From assembly GCF_039555335.1 (NCBI RefSeq), contig NC_092640.1, forward strand, positions 26,507,446 to 26,571,445: 64,000 nt of DNA. The letters run 5' to 3'. Positions 1 to 12,736 of this stretch are shown piece by piece. The stretch is from Amphiura filiformis. Lineage: Eukaryota > Echinodermata > Ophiuroidea > Amphilepidida > Amphiuridae. Position numbers and translations under genes: made by a program. How positions within the stretch are numbered: the first letter of the stretch is position 1; the number at the start of each line of letters is the position of its first letter. A model generated the notes under the pieces. The model was not told the origin of the DNA. It saw only the letters and a program-made list of their open reading frames with translations, and searched no databases.

Positions 1-247
1 TTTACTGCTAGCAACATTTGGCATTTATTGAACATTGATTTCAACGTATACAGCTGTATACCACCGTACAGGTTCAACCAAGTTAGCAGATAAAGGGCAA
101 CCAGTTATTGACTTTTCTCCTGGTAATTGGTCAATAAGCAAACACTCATGGTCTGCATGAGCAAATAAGTCCGGGCGATTTGTATTGCACAGGGCTCAGT
201 GCTAAAGTAAATATATTTTCTCTTTATCGCCTGCCTAAGTTTCCCAT

Positions 248-750
248 TTAAGGGATGGGGTCAGTATGAACGTTTGGACAGTATTTATTGTGGGACATTA
301 GAGCACATCAGACATGTTGAATTGCATTCTAAATACGAAGAATGTCCTTTTGATATAAAATAATTTTGATTTTTTGAAATTCGCAAATGATGATTTTTAC
401 TTCAAGTGTATGTAGGTGGGATGAAAAACCCGACGATCAATTGAAAATTTTGACCTTTCGTATTGAAGATATGGATCTCTTTCCCAAAACACAAAAAATT
501 AGGTCATTTTGGGAAAAAATCCATATTTTCAATATGATAGGTCAAAAATTTTCAATTGATCGGCTTTTCCTCCCAGCTACATACACTTTAAGAATATGTC
601 ATTAGATTTATAAAATTTACTTCGAGGACTGTTATATATCAAAAATATGAAAAATATCAAATTTTAATATAAATTTGTCATAAAATTTGTAGGCCTATTA
701 CATCGTGATTTCAAAAAATACTATCGAAACGCCCATTCTATATCCCTTAA
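248..750. mobile_element. TTAA-flanked foldback MITE (copy A)
   Basis: A 495-bp inverted-repeat element (252-746) lies between two TTAA tetranucleotides (248-251 and 747-750). The left arm begins GGGATGGGGTCAGTATGAAC and the right arm ends in the related complement. The centre is itself palindromic: two copies of a 'CAATTGAAAATTTTGACC'-type segment face each other. Arms and centre recur near 39.5, 44.5, 48.1 and 60.6 kb. A TTAA target site is typical of piggyBac- and Kolobok-type transposons, so this is read as a non-autonomous member of such a family. The short open frame inside is not coding. The right arm has an internal deletion relative to copies C and D. Confidence 0.75.
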
Positions 751-3176
751 GTACTCTCTTTAATTTACTCAAGGTTGTGTTTGTATAAATGATTCAGTTA
801 TATAAACACAGCCTCCTGAAAAGGTCATATTGACATAAATTAATTGACTGTGTGGTTCATGTTTTAAAGTATCATTATCAGATTCTATACGCTATGGTAA
901 AACAACAAGCACATGCAAGCAAGTATTTTGCCAGTATCAATAAAACTATAATGAGGCTATTAATGTAGCCCAACTGTACGCATAATCTGGCAATACCGCT
1001 CAGTCTGAGAGAAATGAAAAATATCTGTTGCAATTTTCTGATTTGCATAAAAGTAATGCTAGTTCATGGAAGTTGTAAAACAATTATTTCTTTTAATACA
1101 AACATATTCCTTGGTAAGACAACTTTATAGCACTGTTTGAATATCAACATGAAGTAGTAATGACAAATTTAAATGGACACTATCGCCTCTGTAGTTTCCT
1201 GATTACATAGACAGCACGAATATTTCATTTTTATTCTGAAACGCCGTGAAGAAGTAAGTAGTACAAAACCCAGCGCAATATGGGTCGAAAATCGCTTCGC
1301 GATTTTCGCCCAAAAACACTAACACAAACACACCCACCCCCACACACACATTCTGATAACATAAGCATTCAACTCTGAAATCATTACAGAACTACAGAAC
1401 TGATAAAAGATAAAAAGGGGGGGCACAAATGACCATATGGGTATGCTCCTGGTTACTGCTTACAAAAGCAGTTTTTAGCACAAGTTCACAAGACTCAATG
1501 CAACCAGCAAAACTGACAGTCTGACACATTAAACTGCAATATATTGCTATAATTTCTTTGGCTCATTTGTACAAACATACATGGTGTTGTTGTCATGATC
1601 CAAAAGCTGAACCGTGATAAATGTTATTCTTTTCACTCTTCTAACTCATTCAGAGAATAAACAATAGGAATTTTTGTTTTTACTCAGTTTCAGTTTTATT
1701 ACTAACAAATCAAATTATAGCAATATCAATAATAAAATGAAAATTAAGTATTTCATGTGAAAGTGGGTGAACCATTTACTATCCTCTACGATGTGGTAGA
1801 TGACTGCTGCAGACTTGTCCAATATTCTGAGTAGTGGAAACCAGCACAACTGGCATGGTATCTACTACGATTATTATCATTCCTAGTCAGTTAAATATTA
1901 ATTTAATAACTATAAACTATATTAATAATTAAATTACCATCATAAAATATTATTCTAATATGAACGAAACTTGTTTCAACTTCACATCTTCATGCATGTA
2001 TTACGCACTAGGCCAAGCCTACATATACAATGTGCTACAACTACTACATATGCGCGCCTCGACAAGTGTACATGTTACGCTTTACCAATACTTGAGTTGT
2101 GATTACATTTTAGGGTCATCTGCGGCCTAATAGATGGCACCCAAAATCATGCGATTGTCCAATCAGATTTTGTGTCTGCAAACTAGACCACACCATTGAA
2201 TAAAGAATTTGATTAAATAGCAACATCAGAAATGAAATCAAAATTTTAATTCCACCCTTTTACATGTAGAAGGTTGCTTTTTTTGGACACCCTGTAAGTT
2301 TGAATTAAATCAATCAAATGTTATTCACTTGACATTTAAATGTCTATATGCATGCTACACATACATATTACTGAAGTATGCATTGATATACAGTGTATGC
2401 ATGATTTTAGTTCACATCACTTTTAACACCATGCTTACTCTGCATATATGGCCTATTAATAATATATGTTGTTGTTGCAATACTATTTATCAAAGATGGT
2501 CTAATGTATACATCATGACATACATTAAAATAGTCATACTTGTTATACATCAAGGACTTTTTATTTTTTAAATATGGCCATGCTCAGCTCTTTTTGAAAT
2601 TTCTTTCATAAAATAAGACTAGAGAATTTCTATGGATGTCTCAAAAAGGAATTCAAATATTCCCAATTCTGAGATTGTGGACCTTTGGAGGGGAGGGGAT
2701 ACTGGTAAAAGGTTCAGAGTTGCACATGGTCAAAATCAAGGCTTTCTGGTTGAAAAAATGTAAGGAATGAGTAATTTAGGGTTCTTTTAGAGCAGAAATT
2801 GTCAAAATTAGGGGTCTTTCAGCGCTCTATTTTGGTAAAATATAGCGGTCTTTCTCAGCTGCGCGGTTCAAAAACAGGGATCTTTCCGGGAGAGTATAAT
2901 TTGTGCCAAGTGCCCCCCACAGGAAAGTCCAAATCATCATGTAAAATGTAACAAAATGTGGGAATGCTTAGCCTTAGCTTGCAAAGGATATATACCAAAA
3001 TCAGGGTCAGTGACTTTTGACTGATCACTGTAACAGTTCTATGTCTAATATAATATTTGCTATTACAATGTCTCTGAACATAACAGCTTGTATTCAATCA
3101 CACTACCTGTACATGTACATGTATCTTGTCTTTTAAGGCAAGTGGAATGGCAGGGGGCCATATTTTGAAAGTCTTA
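751..3176. other. gene-free stretch
   Basis: No coding region or RNA gene is recognised. The stretch is AT-rich non-coding DNA with a short CA/CCCA-rich simple repeat at about 1320-1352, a G-run near 1418 and scattered short palindromes. The open frames here are short, lack codon structure and match no family I know. Confidence 0.5.
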
Positions 3177-3432
3177 GGGACCGTTCACTTGTAACAGGGG
3201 GCCTGATGCAAAAAATGGGGGCCCTGAAAATTTTGATCCCTCTGAAGGTGTGGACCTTTAAAACAAATCACCTTAATTTTTTACACTATTTTATATGGGG
3301 TTGGCATACATTTTTCATGGCCAAAAGGGCCCCTGAAAATTAATATAGATCTGAAAGGGGGCCCTGAAAAAAATAAGTGAATTTTTCTTTCCGCATCAGG
3401 CCCCCCTGTTACAAGTGTTTGTGAATGGCCCC
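3177..3432. mobile_element. short inverted-repeat element, GGGACCGTTCAC type
   Basis: The left end GGGACCGTTCAC, followed by TTGTAACAGGGGGCCTGATG, is mirrored at the right end by CATCAGGCCCCCCTGTTACA and GTGAATGGCCCC. The arms differ by a small insertion (ACAAACAC) in the right one. The interior repeats GGGGGCCCTGAAAA in both halves. The roughly 256-bp length and lack of coding capacity fit a non-autonomous DNA transposon. I could not settle the target duplication, so the superfamily is left open. Confidence 0.65.
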
Positions 3433-4135
3433 TTTGCCTTTAAAAAATACTGCAGTGTACTTTTTAATAATACATTGATCTTATAGGATATTAGACAAGG
3501 AAGCCAATATTGCAAATAAGTTATATTTCCACAGGTCTTGGGGTTCTTGAGTTAAACGCCAATAATGATATCAAAATGTAAGTTTTCGCAATTTTCACCT
3601 CGCGAGAAAAATCATGCACATGATGGGATGGAAATGACACCCCATATCAAGCCTTGGGATTTCCTTTTTTATGACTAAATACAATTCTTCTTCTTGTGTG
3701 TCAGCTTTATTTGTCTCAATATTTGAGTGCGAACACCGCTAGGTCATGCTCCCCTCCGAACCGCCTAAATGTCAAACTTACAAAATCAAAACCAGGAAGC
3801 AGTTATGGCAATATCATAATCAAATGCAGTCATCACAGCTGGTATATGATATAGATGGCCTTGTTTGATAATACAATTTTGTACACATTCTGTATCTAGA
3901 TATGTTTACATAGATACACATCCAGCGGTTCCTGTACCTACATGTACAGTAGGGATTTATTCCGGGAAAGGGAGGTCAATCAAATATATAAAGTTACGCA
4001 TCCGTGTTATAAACACATCAAAAAGGTATCTGATTTTGAGCACAGCGTTGTCAACATTTTTTGCAAATTAGAGGTCCATCCCGGGTCCATTTTTGGTAAC
4101 AGTAATAGGGTCTCTTTTGTTAATTTCGTGCCATC

Positions 4136-4866
4136 AGTGATTTCAAGGGCGGATCCAGGACTGCTTCCCCCCGGGGTGCTTTAAAATAAGATAAAATATC
4201 GTAAATTATGTAAAAAATGTGCGCGAAGCGGGCAGGGCGCCGCGCTTGCGCGACGCAGGGGGGTGTCTGAGGGGGGATGTGGCCCCCTCAGAAGTAAGAA
4301 ACTTTTGCAAAATGAAGACCTAATTGAAGCGATTTGGTGGACCATTTTGTCTTTATTAGTGTGTAAAATTTTAGTTTGATATAAAAGGCGAAAATTTGTG
4401 AAATGATGTGGCATGAAGCCTATCGTGGACTAGTTTTCCCTATTGTTGTAGGCCTATAAATTGTTTTTAAACATAAATTGGCAAATGTTGAAAGCAGAAG
4501 CTAAAATGGACACTTGTTTATGCACTATGCAGGGGGTGTCTGAGGTTTGGAAGTTGGAAATTTTGCAAAATGAAGACCTACTTTTTCTCCTTTTTTTCCC
4601 CTTTCTCTTCTCTCATTTCCTCTTTGTTGTGGGAGGAGGACCTGCCCCCCTAAACCACGCCTGCTGAAAAGTTATGACCAATACAGGGGTCCAGTGTGTT
4701 GGAAGGGTCAGCGTCCCCTTGCCTTGGGAAATGTTGCATTTTTTAACTCAATTTGTGCGATTTGGTGCATACTTTTCCTTTCTTTCTTTTCTTTCTTTTT
4801 TGCGATTCATACCCTGTGGTGCTGCAGCCACCAAAGCACCCCCCTGGATCCGCGCTTGAGTGATTT
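4136..4866. mobile_element. hAT-type non-autonomous transposon with 8-bp target duplication
   Basis: The element runs from 4144 (CAAGGGCGGATCCAGG) to 4858 (CCTGGATCCGCGCTTG), so its ends are inverted repeats starting CA and ending TG. It is flanked by identical 8-bp direct repeats AGTGATTT at 4136-4143 and 4859-4866. An 8-bp duplication with such ends is the hallmark of hAT elements. The 715-bp interior holds two similar segments containing TTTTGCAAAATGAAGACCTA and no transposase, so mobility would depend on a transposase in trans. Confidence 0.85.
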
Positions 4867-6780
4867 TACGCCATTTGGGGAAAACATTTAAATGTTGTTA
4901 TGGTATTAATGTTTCCAGTTACTCAAACTTGCTACTACATGTACCAGTAATATACACCATCTAGGATCTGTTTTGAGCATTAATGGAGCATGGATAGCAC
5001 TGTATTTAAAATCAAGCAACCCACTGGGATGGCACTCCATCTGGGATCCTGGATTTAGAGCACTTGACAGGCATGAGACTGCAAAAACTGAAAAAAGAAA
5101 CTGAAAGTGTGTGTGAAATTCGGCCAAAAAACAGGCTGAAATTAAATAAAGTTGCGGAAATTTTGACTTTAAAAACAAAAATGAATTCAGTTTTAAAACT
5201 GAAATAAAAATTCTCACAGTTGAGTCCACACGAGAGCGAGAATCCACATTAAAACGTTTCAATAATAATCTGCTGGGATACGCATCCATTGTTAAGTACA
5301 ATGTGTCTACACGGCACTCAAATCCTCATTGAAGAAAAGATATAGTGAGCCATCACTGATATTACATCTTCCTTTGGCCTAGTTTTTTGTAATTGTCATA
5401 ATTTTAACCCATTTTATTAATGTTAAAATTGCAAATTTGTGCATGCGCTTGTCCCTGTATTAAAAGTCATTTATTTTAATAGCGGGTAATTTTGTCCCAC
5501 TTGGCTAGGTAGCAGAGTACACCCCTGCATTACTGTTTTTAATATTATTGTCGCCATGCATCATCTCCATCCCTATCATTGCTATCAAATCTTGTAACAA
5601 CCAAGTATTAAACAATAAAACTATATCAGCTATGAATTATCAAGGTAATAATTAGGAATTATGCAGTCATTTACCAAATTAACTGTCCATATCGTAATTT
5701 CGTGGAATGATGAGTTTAAAGATCAAGGTACTAGTACATTGTTTACGAGTATCCAAATGAATTGAAAAATTAATGACTCAATGAGTCAGTAAATTTCTTG
5801 GCATTGGCTGAAATATTTGTTGTATATATTTGTAAACAATCTAGTGTCAGCCTCGAAACAAGCCAGAATTTCTGAGTGCCATTTGGGTCCTTCACAAATT
5901 TGTGCGGGCCAAATACTTATAAATACTCATGAAGCTATAAATAGTGTACTTCAGGCATCGAAGTAAGCCAAAATTTCTGAGGGCCATTTGAGCCCTTGCT
6001 CTTAATTTGTTGGGGCCCTCACTCATGCCAGGCTTATTTCGAATCCAGATCTCAAGAATGAGACAGTTATTAGGTGAAGCGGAGGTACATGTATGGTATA
6101 GGAATAGGTGAAGCCAAAGGGCCAGCTAAACCAAGTATGACGTTGAGCACACAAAATCTTCCCGTACCATACCAGCGCTAAACCTAAAAACTAATTTATT
6201 ATAAATATGCACTCATTGAGAAGATCCGAAAATATATCCGGTTCAGTGTTCTTTGATGTTTCCCTTGCTACTGCGCAATGTTATCAAAAACTATAACATA
6301 CTTCTATGCATTCCGAATTCCTTTCAAAATATAAAGGCACGGTTGTTTACAGAAATTTCCGGAAAACTTGCATCCTTAATTGGTATTGACATTGTCTAAC
6401 AACTTCCTAACATACTAGCACATACAAATAGGAAGGCTGACATTCACAGACTGTATATCAAGATACAGTTGGCCTACAAATTTGATGTTTGCCTATATAC
6501 AGGAATCAAAACAAATAGACCCTTGTACTTATGATAGACCAAATTTAGGCTTACAAGTTGTACAAAGAATACTGGAAGTCATCAAGTTTAAATCCCTTTA
6601 AACAATGCAGCCAAAGTCTGAACATATTCAAGTACATGTAGATCCCTCAATTCTTATTGAATGGAAGAGTACTCTTTATATCGCTCCACTGTCTCCATGC
6701 ACCTATTATCACAAAATGAACATAACATAAAACAAGGCGGTTCTCGAACCACGAGTGTTGCCTCACGATTATAATTACTT
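4867..6780. repeat. gene-free stretch with one degenerate duplication
   Basis: No gene was found. At about 5848-6030 a segment containing 'AATTTCTGAG..GCCATTTG' occurs twice, about 106 bp apart, as a diverged direct duplication. A 131-codon open frame on the minus strand (4906-5301) has low-complexity composition and no recognisable domain and is treated as chance. Confidence 0.4.
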
Positions 6781-6784
6781 TTGG

Positions 6785-7535
6785 TAGAAGTAAATGAACC
6801 TGCAACAACCCATGGTGACCCCGAAATGACCTTCCAAATATTTGGCTCTAAATGTTGACTGTACCCACAAAGTTTCATGCCCATACAACAGTTTTCAGTA
6901 ATTTGATCTCAGATGACCCCTAGGTGACCTCAGATGACCCTGAAATGACCTTCCACAAATTAAGCTCTAAATGTTGACTGTATCCACCAAGTCTCATTCT
7001 CATACAACAGTTTTTAGTAATTTGACCTCAGATGACCCCTAGGTGACCTCAGATGACCCTGAAATGACCTTCCACAAATTTGGCTCTAAATGTTGACTGT
7101 ACCCACCAAGTTTCATGCCCATGTGACAGTTTTTAGTAATTTTACCTCAGATGACCCCTGTGTGACCTCGGATGACCCTGAAATGACCTTCCAAAATTTT
7201 GACTCTACTCACCAAGTTTCATACCCATACAACAGTTTTTTAGTAATTTTACCACATATGTCCCCTGCGAGACCTTGGATGACCCCGAAATGACCTTCCA
7301 AAAATTTGACTCTAAATATTGATTATAGGCCTACCCACCAAGTTTCATGCCCATATGACAGGTTTTAGTAATTTAACCTCAGATGACTCCTGGGTGACCT
7401 CGGATGACCCCAAAATGACCTTAAATTTTTTTACTCTAAATGTTAACTGTACCCACCAAGTTTCGTGCCCATACAACAGTTTTTAGTAATTTGACCTCGG
7501 ATGACCCTAGGTGACCCCGGATGACCTGAAAATCT
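6785..7535. repeat. satellite, about 107-124-bp units with phased TGACC motifs (block 1)
   Basis: About six diverged tandem units can be followed by the anchor 'AAGTTTCATGCCCATAC', near 6865, 6985, 7108, 7215, 7340 and 7456, giving units of about 107-124 bp. Every unit has a run of TGACC words spaced alternately 10 and 11 bp; in one unit they start at 7023, 7033, 7044, 7054 and 7065. The block is bracketed by GGTTCTCG (about 6740) and CGAGAACC (about 7543), a possible pair of transposon ends. A second block lies at 31440-31900. Short frames through the repeat are not genes. Confidence 0.85.
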
Positions 7536-7544
7536 AATCAGGTC

Positions 7545-10500
7545 GAGAACCTCTAGTCCCGCTACTCCTCACTAAATTCCATCACTGTACCCCATGGATA
7601 TGGATCTCCAGATATTTTTTTCACAGGGTATTTTGCTTGGTTGTTATCTTCTTCCTTACCCCCTTCCTCCCCATCCCATACTGCCCATCCTGTCCTCCTG
7701 TAATAATGTGTGTGATATAATTTTTACATACGTTGTTTGAAAGACAAAGGTACAGTGTTTATGTAATCATTGAGAAATGCCATGAAAACAATTCACATAT
7801 GACGTCATCGTGACGCCTACGCTGGAACCCAGTTGGAACCATTGGAGTACAGGAAGAAATATTCATTAACGGGACTGAAGCAATGTGGCCATTTCTATGT
7901 TTGTACCGGGCACTGCTACAAGTTTGTCCAAAGGTAAGCAAAGGGTTGGGGATCACATTTTTGACTATATGACTAAACTGTTTCGGAGTTGATGTCCGCT
8001 AAAAGTAGATCATTTCGGGGGCTGTATTTGGTGTACATGTCACATTTTGAACAGAGTAAACAACGACCATTATTTCACAGTTACCGGTACGAGATAGACT
8101 TGCTTTACCATGCAGCAATACTACGTATTGCTTGCGTGAGCCACAAATACGAATGTGTGTCATCGGCCCTCAGACACACACATACAGGAATAGAGTCCTG
8201 CAGTAGCATGTTTTGTCTTGTCTGTACTGCACCAACCGCCGCCACTGGGCTAACCAGTACAGAAGGCAGCTATTACATATAAAAATAAAAACCCCTTTTT
8301 AAGGAATGCCTGCTTTTCAGTACCCTGTTTCGATCCATGTACTACATGTATGTAGTACACAAGGCTTATAAGCAGGCACCCAGGCCTTTTTTTAGTTCAC
8401 CACATAAACTTGTATGGCTCAAAATTCGGACCGCTCGCAATTAAGTTTACTGGCAGTGCGTATTGTGAAATTGTTGACGTTTTAATGATCCCCAATTTCC
8501 GGTCGATCATTTTAGCTGTGTCACGTCACGTGCATGATGCTGGTGGGAACCAGCCTAGCCTAACTTCAGTAAAAAAACATGATCGCCGATATCGATGTAA
8601 TGTGGGACTTGCATAGGATTACACAGAGATATTTTTGGCCAAAATTTGACCATTTCTAGGCAAGTTGGCCCTACTTTGTCTGCGTTATGTGAAAAAGGAC
8701 AGTCTTAAGTAAGTACGTGCAACGCTAAATTGTTGTTTGAAGTTTTGGGAGACTGTGAGGGATCCGAATCAGCGGATGACGGAGGCTATTCTTGACTGTG
8801 TAATATTCCTTCAACACGCTTCCGTACGGTAACAGTCTTATACGATGGAAAGATAGTATCAGTTTGTGAATGAGGACATCGTATAAGTTCCTTGTAATTG
8901 TACTAGCTTTTAAACTTTTTTTACCACATGGATGCCCAGTTTTGGCTCCCAATATTACACTACAGACTATAGGACCAGGACCAGGAGCCATCTTCGGGAC
9001 CATCACCATGCGCTCATTTTAGCTCTAGTCCGAATAATCAGACCCAGAACAAAATATTAATTTCTGACATGATCCTGTTCTGGGTCTGAACTGTTTCTAT
9101 TCGAAATCTTGATGGCAAAGTGGACAAAAGAAGCACATGCATGCATGGTCCTACTTCACAGTTTTTTAATCCCCTATTCATGTTGTGTGAATCACTCTAT
9201 TGTGGACCATCCTTTTGATACTTGAGTATTTGGACAAGCGGAACAGTTTTGACAGACCCTTTGTCTACCTCTCTGTTTGTAAACAAACGAAGAGGTCAAA
9301 ATCGTCCTCCTCGCCGAATACATTTTGTAGGAAAGTCAGCGTAATAGTACGGCACTGTTTAGCTCCTGGTCCAGGAATAGTTCCAGTAACTGTAACTCGT
9401 CGTACCTAGAGTTACAGTTCCCTCTATAAACATCTTTTCCACAAATAAGAAACATCACAATATGTGGGCTCATTTTGGGCTCTAAGGATGTAGCTGAGGA
9501 ACTCTCTCAAGGACAGTTTGGCATGCACTGATGATTTTAATCCCATTGTACCAGAGTTTGGGCATGCACTGATGATTTTAATCCCACTGTACTAGTGCGT
9601 TTTGGGTCAAGCTGGGAGAAAAAAATCCCAGGTCGACCTAAAATATCGTATCGCACTACGATAGACCACCTAAGTTATAAATAAATCGGTTTCTCCCAGG
9701 TCGACCGTAAATTTTGGGTTGCCACATTCGGCCCATAACGCCAGGATTTTTAGCCAGGTCGACCACGACAAGCATGCAAATAGGCCTACATACCCGGTAC
9801 GTGCCCCGACCACAATATACATGACGAGTATAAACCACTGTACACAGCGTTCAGTCATAACTTTTGCAAGCGCCGGTGACTTTTACGATATCTGTTTGTC
9901 TTGGCATCTAAATTAATTCAGTCATAGGCCTAGGCCTACTCTATATTCGTATTTATTAAAGTAGGCCCACAGAGGCAAATTTAAGGAGATATATCATACT
10001 TCCAAGTTTTCTAAGTTGCGTCAACACCGTCATGATATAGGCCTAAGCTTAAGCTTACATCCAAGTTAGCATATGGGCGGTACTAAGTAGTCTGCGACTT
10101 CGATGTTTCAGACTTGTGAGAAAAAGAAAGTAATAAATTATGAGAAGAGGTCACAAATAGGATCAAATAAAATAATCCAACAAAGAATCACCCTGCCTAA
10201 GTGCCGGACATATGCCTGCATATTTTATACTTTATTATTATCCACCATGAAAGGAGTGCCAATTTCTATTAGCCTAAGCTGTCTTTCTATCAACAAGCGC
10301 GGCATCTCCCATCTTGACCAATTCGGCTGTACTAGTCTATACTCACAAAGTTGAGATAATTGATCTACATTGATCTCATCTTTTGGGTGGGTTCAAAATT
10401 CCTTGAGTTGGCAAAACCTGCAATCTGCATGGGAGTAATTTACTTAGTTAGACATGTCCACATTGCTTATTATAGAGGCGACATTCAATCCAAAAAGTTT

Positions 10501-11215
10501 GGACCACAGTAGCTCACAGTCAATGGCTTAACTGTGTAATCCCCATAGGGAAATACAAAAATTTGAAATTTGGACACCAGAAACTTGACGACGCAGTCTA
10601 AAAAGTGCTGGTACTTTATCCTTGATACAGAAGTCAGCATGCAGTGAAAGTTAGATTTCATAAAATAAAATCGCCTTTGTGTAAAATGTATCATCGTGGT
10701 AAAAAATGATGCATTACATGCTTTTTTTGTACAGTAAGTCAGTGTAAGGCATTGTCAATGATGGACGCAGAAAAGTGTAGTTTTTTAAAAACAGACATTT
10801 GCCCATAACTTCGATAATTTTTGACCTACAGACATGGTTGACCCCTCATTTTTTAAGTTAAATAATCACCTTTTTAAACAAAATAATTTCCATGTGAAAT
10901 ATCCTACTTGAAAATTTTGTGAACATGCCTAACTTAGTGCAAAAGTGGTCAAAATATTGCTCTGCAAATTGTCTTAATTTTCATGATTTGGATTTATCAT
11001 ATTGAGCAGCATTCTACTTGTGATGTTTCTACACTGTGTAGAGAGGGTCTACAGCATCTCTGAGGTAAAACTGACAAATACAAGGTATATTTCTTGATGC
11101 TTGAAGTTTGGATTTCTTAAACGTACAGTGCATCCCTATACCGCTGCATGACTTCAGGTCCGTAAATGTCATTATGATAAAGACTGAAGTCTTGCTGGCA
11201 GGACTAGGTCCAGGA
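7545..11215. other. gene-free stretch with minor repeats
   Basis: No gene is recognised. Small structures include a palindrome around GTACTACATGTATGTAGTAC (about 8339), a pair of opposed 'CAGACCCAGAAC' segments at about 9040-9092, and a direct duplication of roughly 35 bp (GGCATGCACTGATGATTTTA) at about 9519-9590. 'CCAGGTCGACC' words recur at 9628-9765. Open frames of up to 112 codons occur on both strands but resemble no family. Confidence 0.45.
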
Positions 11216-11261
11216 ATACTTAATATAAGGGCCAGCGTGCAGTGGCTTGTGATCAGATTGC

Positions 11262-12735
11262 ATGGACATGAACTCGGTAGTGTATCAAAACATAGCGGAT
11301 GGTAGTAATGTATCTTGGATTTGCTGCCAATGCGGCCTTCCAAATTTCTCCAGCTCTCTGTTTTCAAGATCAGACATTGAGCTGTCTAACAGTTTTTCTT
11401 GTTTATCACCTGATTGTGACAGCATTACCAGTGAGTTTCCTAGCTCGCCTTTGGCTTCCTCATCTCCATCCACCAAATCCAAGGGTTATCAGAACCCTAG
11501 ACCTACCTCCAAACCAAAAAGAAACAGCCTAAAAATCCTGGTTGTAAACTTCCAGGGCATCCGCAACAAAACTGCGGATTTGAGAGTTTGTATTGATGAT
11601 AAAGACCCAGATATCATCATAGGGTCTGAGACTCATTTGAATGATTCTGTGAACAGTTCTGAGCTGTTCCGTCCAACTTCACGGTTTTTAGAAAGGATCG
11701 CAATTTCGGTCCTGCCAAAGGAGGTGTGCTTATAGCAACCAAAAGCGACCTCATAGCCACTCATAGAGTGGACCTTGACTCGGAGTGTGAGGCGGTTTGG
11801 GTTTCAGTTGAACTTCAAGGAGCTAAACAAATTATCATTGGTTCGTTCTATCGTTCCCAATTGTATGGTAACACTGTTGAGTATTTTGATCAGTTACGTG
11901 AGTCCCTTTGTAAAGCTACTAAAAACAAAAACAGCCAAATTTATTTAGCTGGGGACTTCAACCTTCCTGACGTTGATTGGCTAACCCAATCAATACCACC
12001 TGGCTCCCAATATGTTGCCCTGTCTAATCACATGCTGGAGATTTCAGCTGAGTTTGGGTTGGATCAGATTGTCACCGAGCCTACCAGGATTGATAATATC
12101 CTTGATCTCTTTTTTACCACCAATTCCTCCTTAGTGGAGAGCTCAACTGTGATACCAGGCATTTCGGATCACGACGGTATTCCCCTGATTGTTGTAAACT
12201 CAAAACCCATAACTGTTAAACCTAAACCAAGAAAAGTGTACAGCTATCACAAGGCTGATGTCAGTGCTATAAAAGCTGACCTCCTTGAGTTCAGTAATTA
12301 TCTTACAACCAATGATAGTTCCAACTCAACTGTCGAAAGTATGTATACGGATTTTGAAAATAAAATCAAAGATGTCATGGATGCCCATGTACCAGCTCGA
12401 ATGGTCAGCAAAAAGAACCTGACCCCTTGGATTGGTAAAGGTATCAAGCGCTTACCTAGGAAAAAACAAAGGGCATACAACAGTTGGCGTAAACAACCAA
12501 CACCTGACACCTTTGAAAATTTTCAGAACCAAAGGAAAGTGACTTATAATGAAACTAGAAAATCATACAGGAAATATATTAATTCAGTGTGTCTTGACTC
12601 CTCAAAAAGATTCTGGTCATTCATAAAGAGCCTAAAAAATGACTCTTGTGGAGTCCCCTCCCTGAAAAAGGATGGTGTAATTGTTTCTGGAAATATCCAG
12701 AAGGCTAACATACTCAATGATACTTTTAAAAGGTT
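11262..12735 (+). pseudogene. LINE endonuclease domain (frameshifted)
   Basis: The first segment (11262 on) has a WICCQCGLPNF motif resembling the end of a PHD finger, then LKILVVNFQGIRNK and DIIIGSETHLN, the start of an exonuclease-endonuclease-phosphatase fold with the catalytic Glu. After a frameshift near 11730 the frame continues with YLAGDFNLPDVDW and PGISDHDG, which hold the Asp/Asn and Asp-His catalytic pairs. In an intact element this enzyme nicks the chromosomal target to prime reverse transcription. The downstream linker is basic. Key residues survive, but the frame is lost again near 12737. Confidence 0.85.
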
Positions 12736-12736
12736 T

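Noticed and set aside
4906-5301. 131-codon minus-strand open frame
   Set aside because: No domain, skewed composition and no splice or promoter context. It is likely chance.
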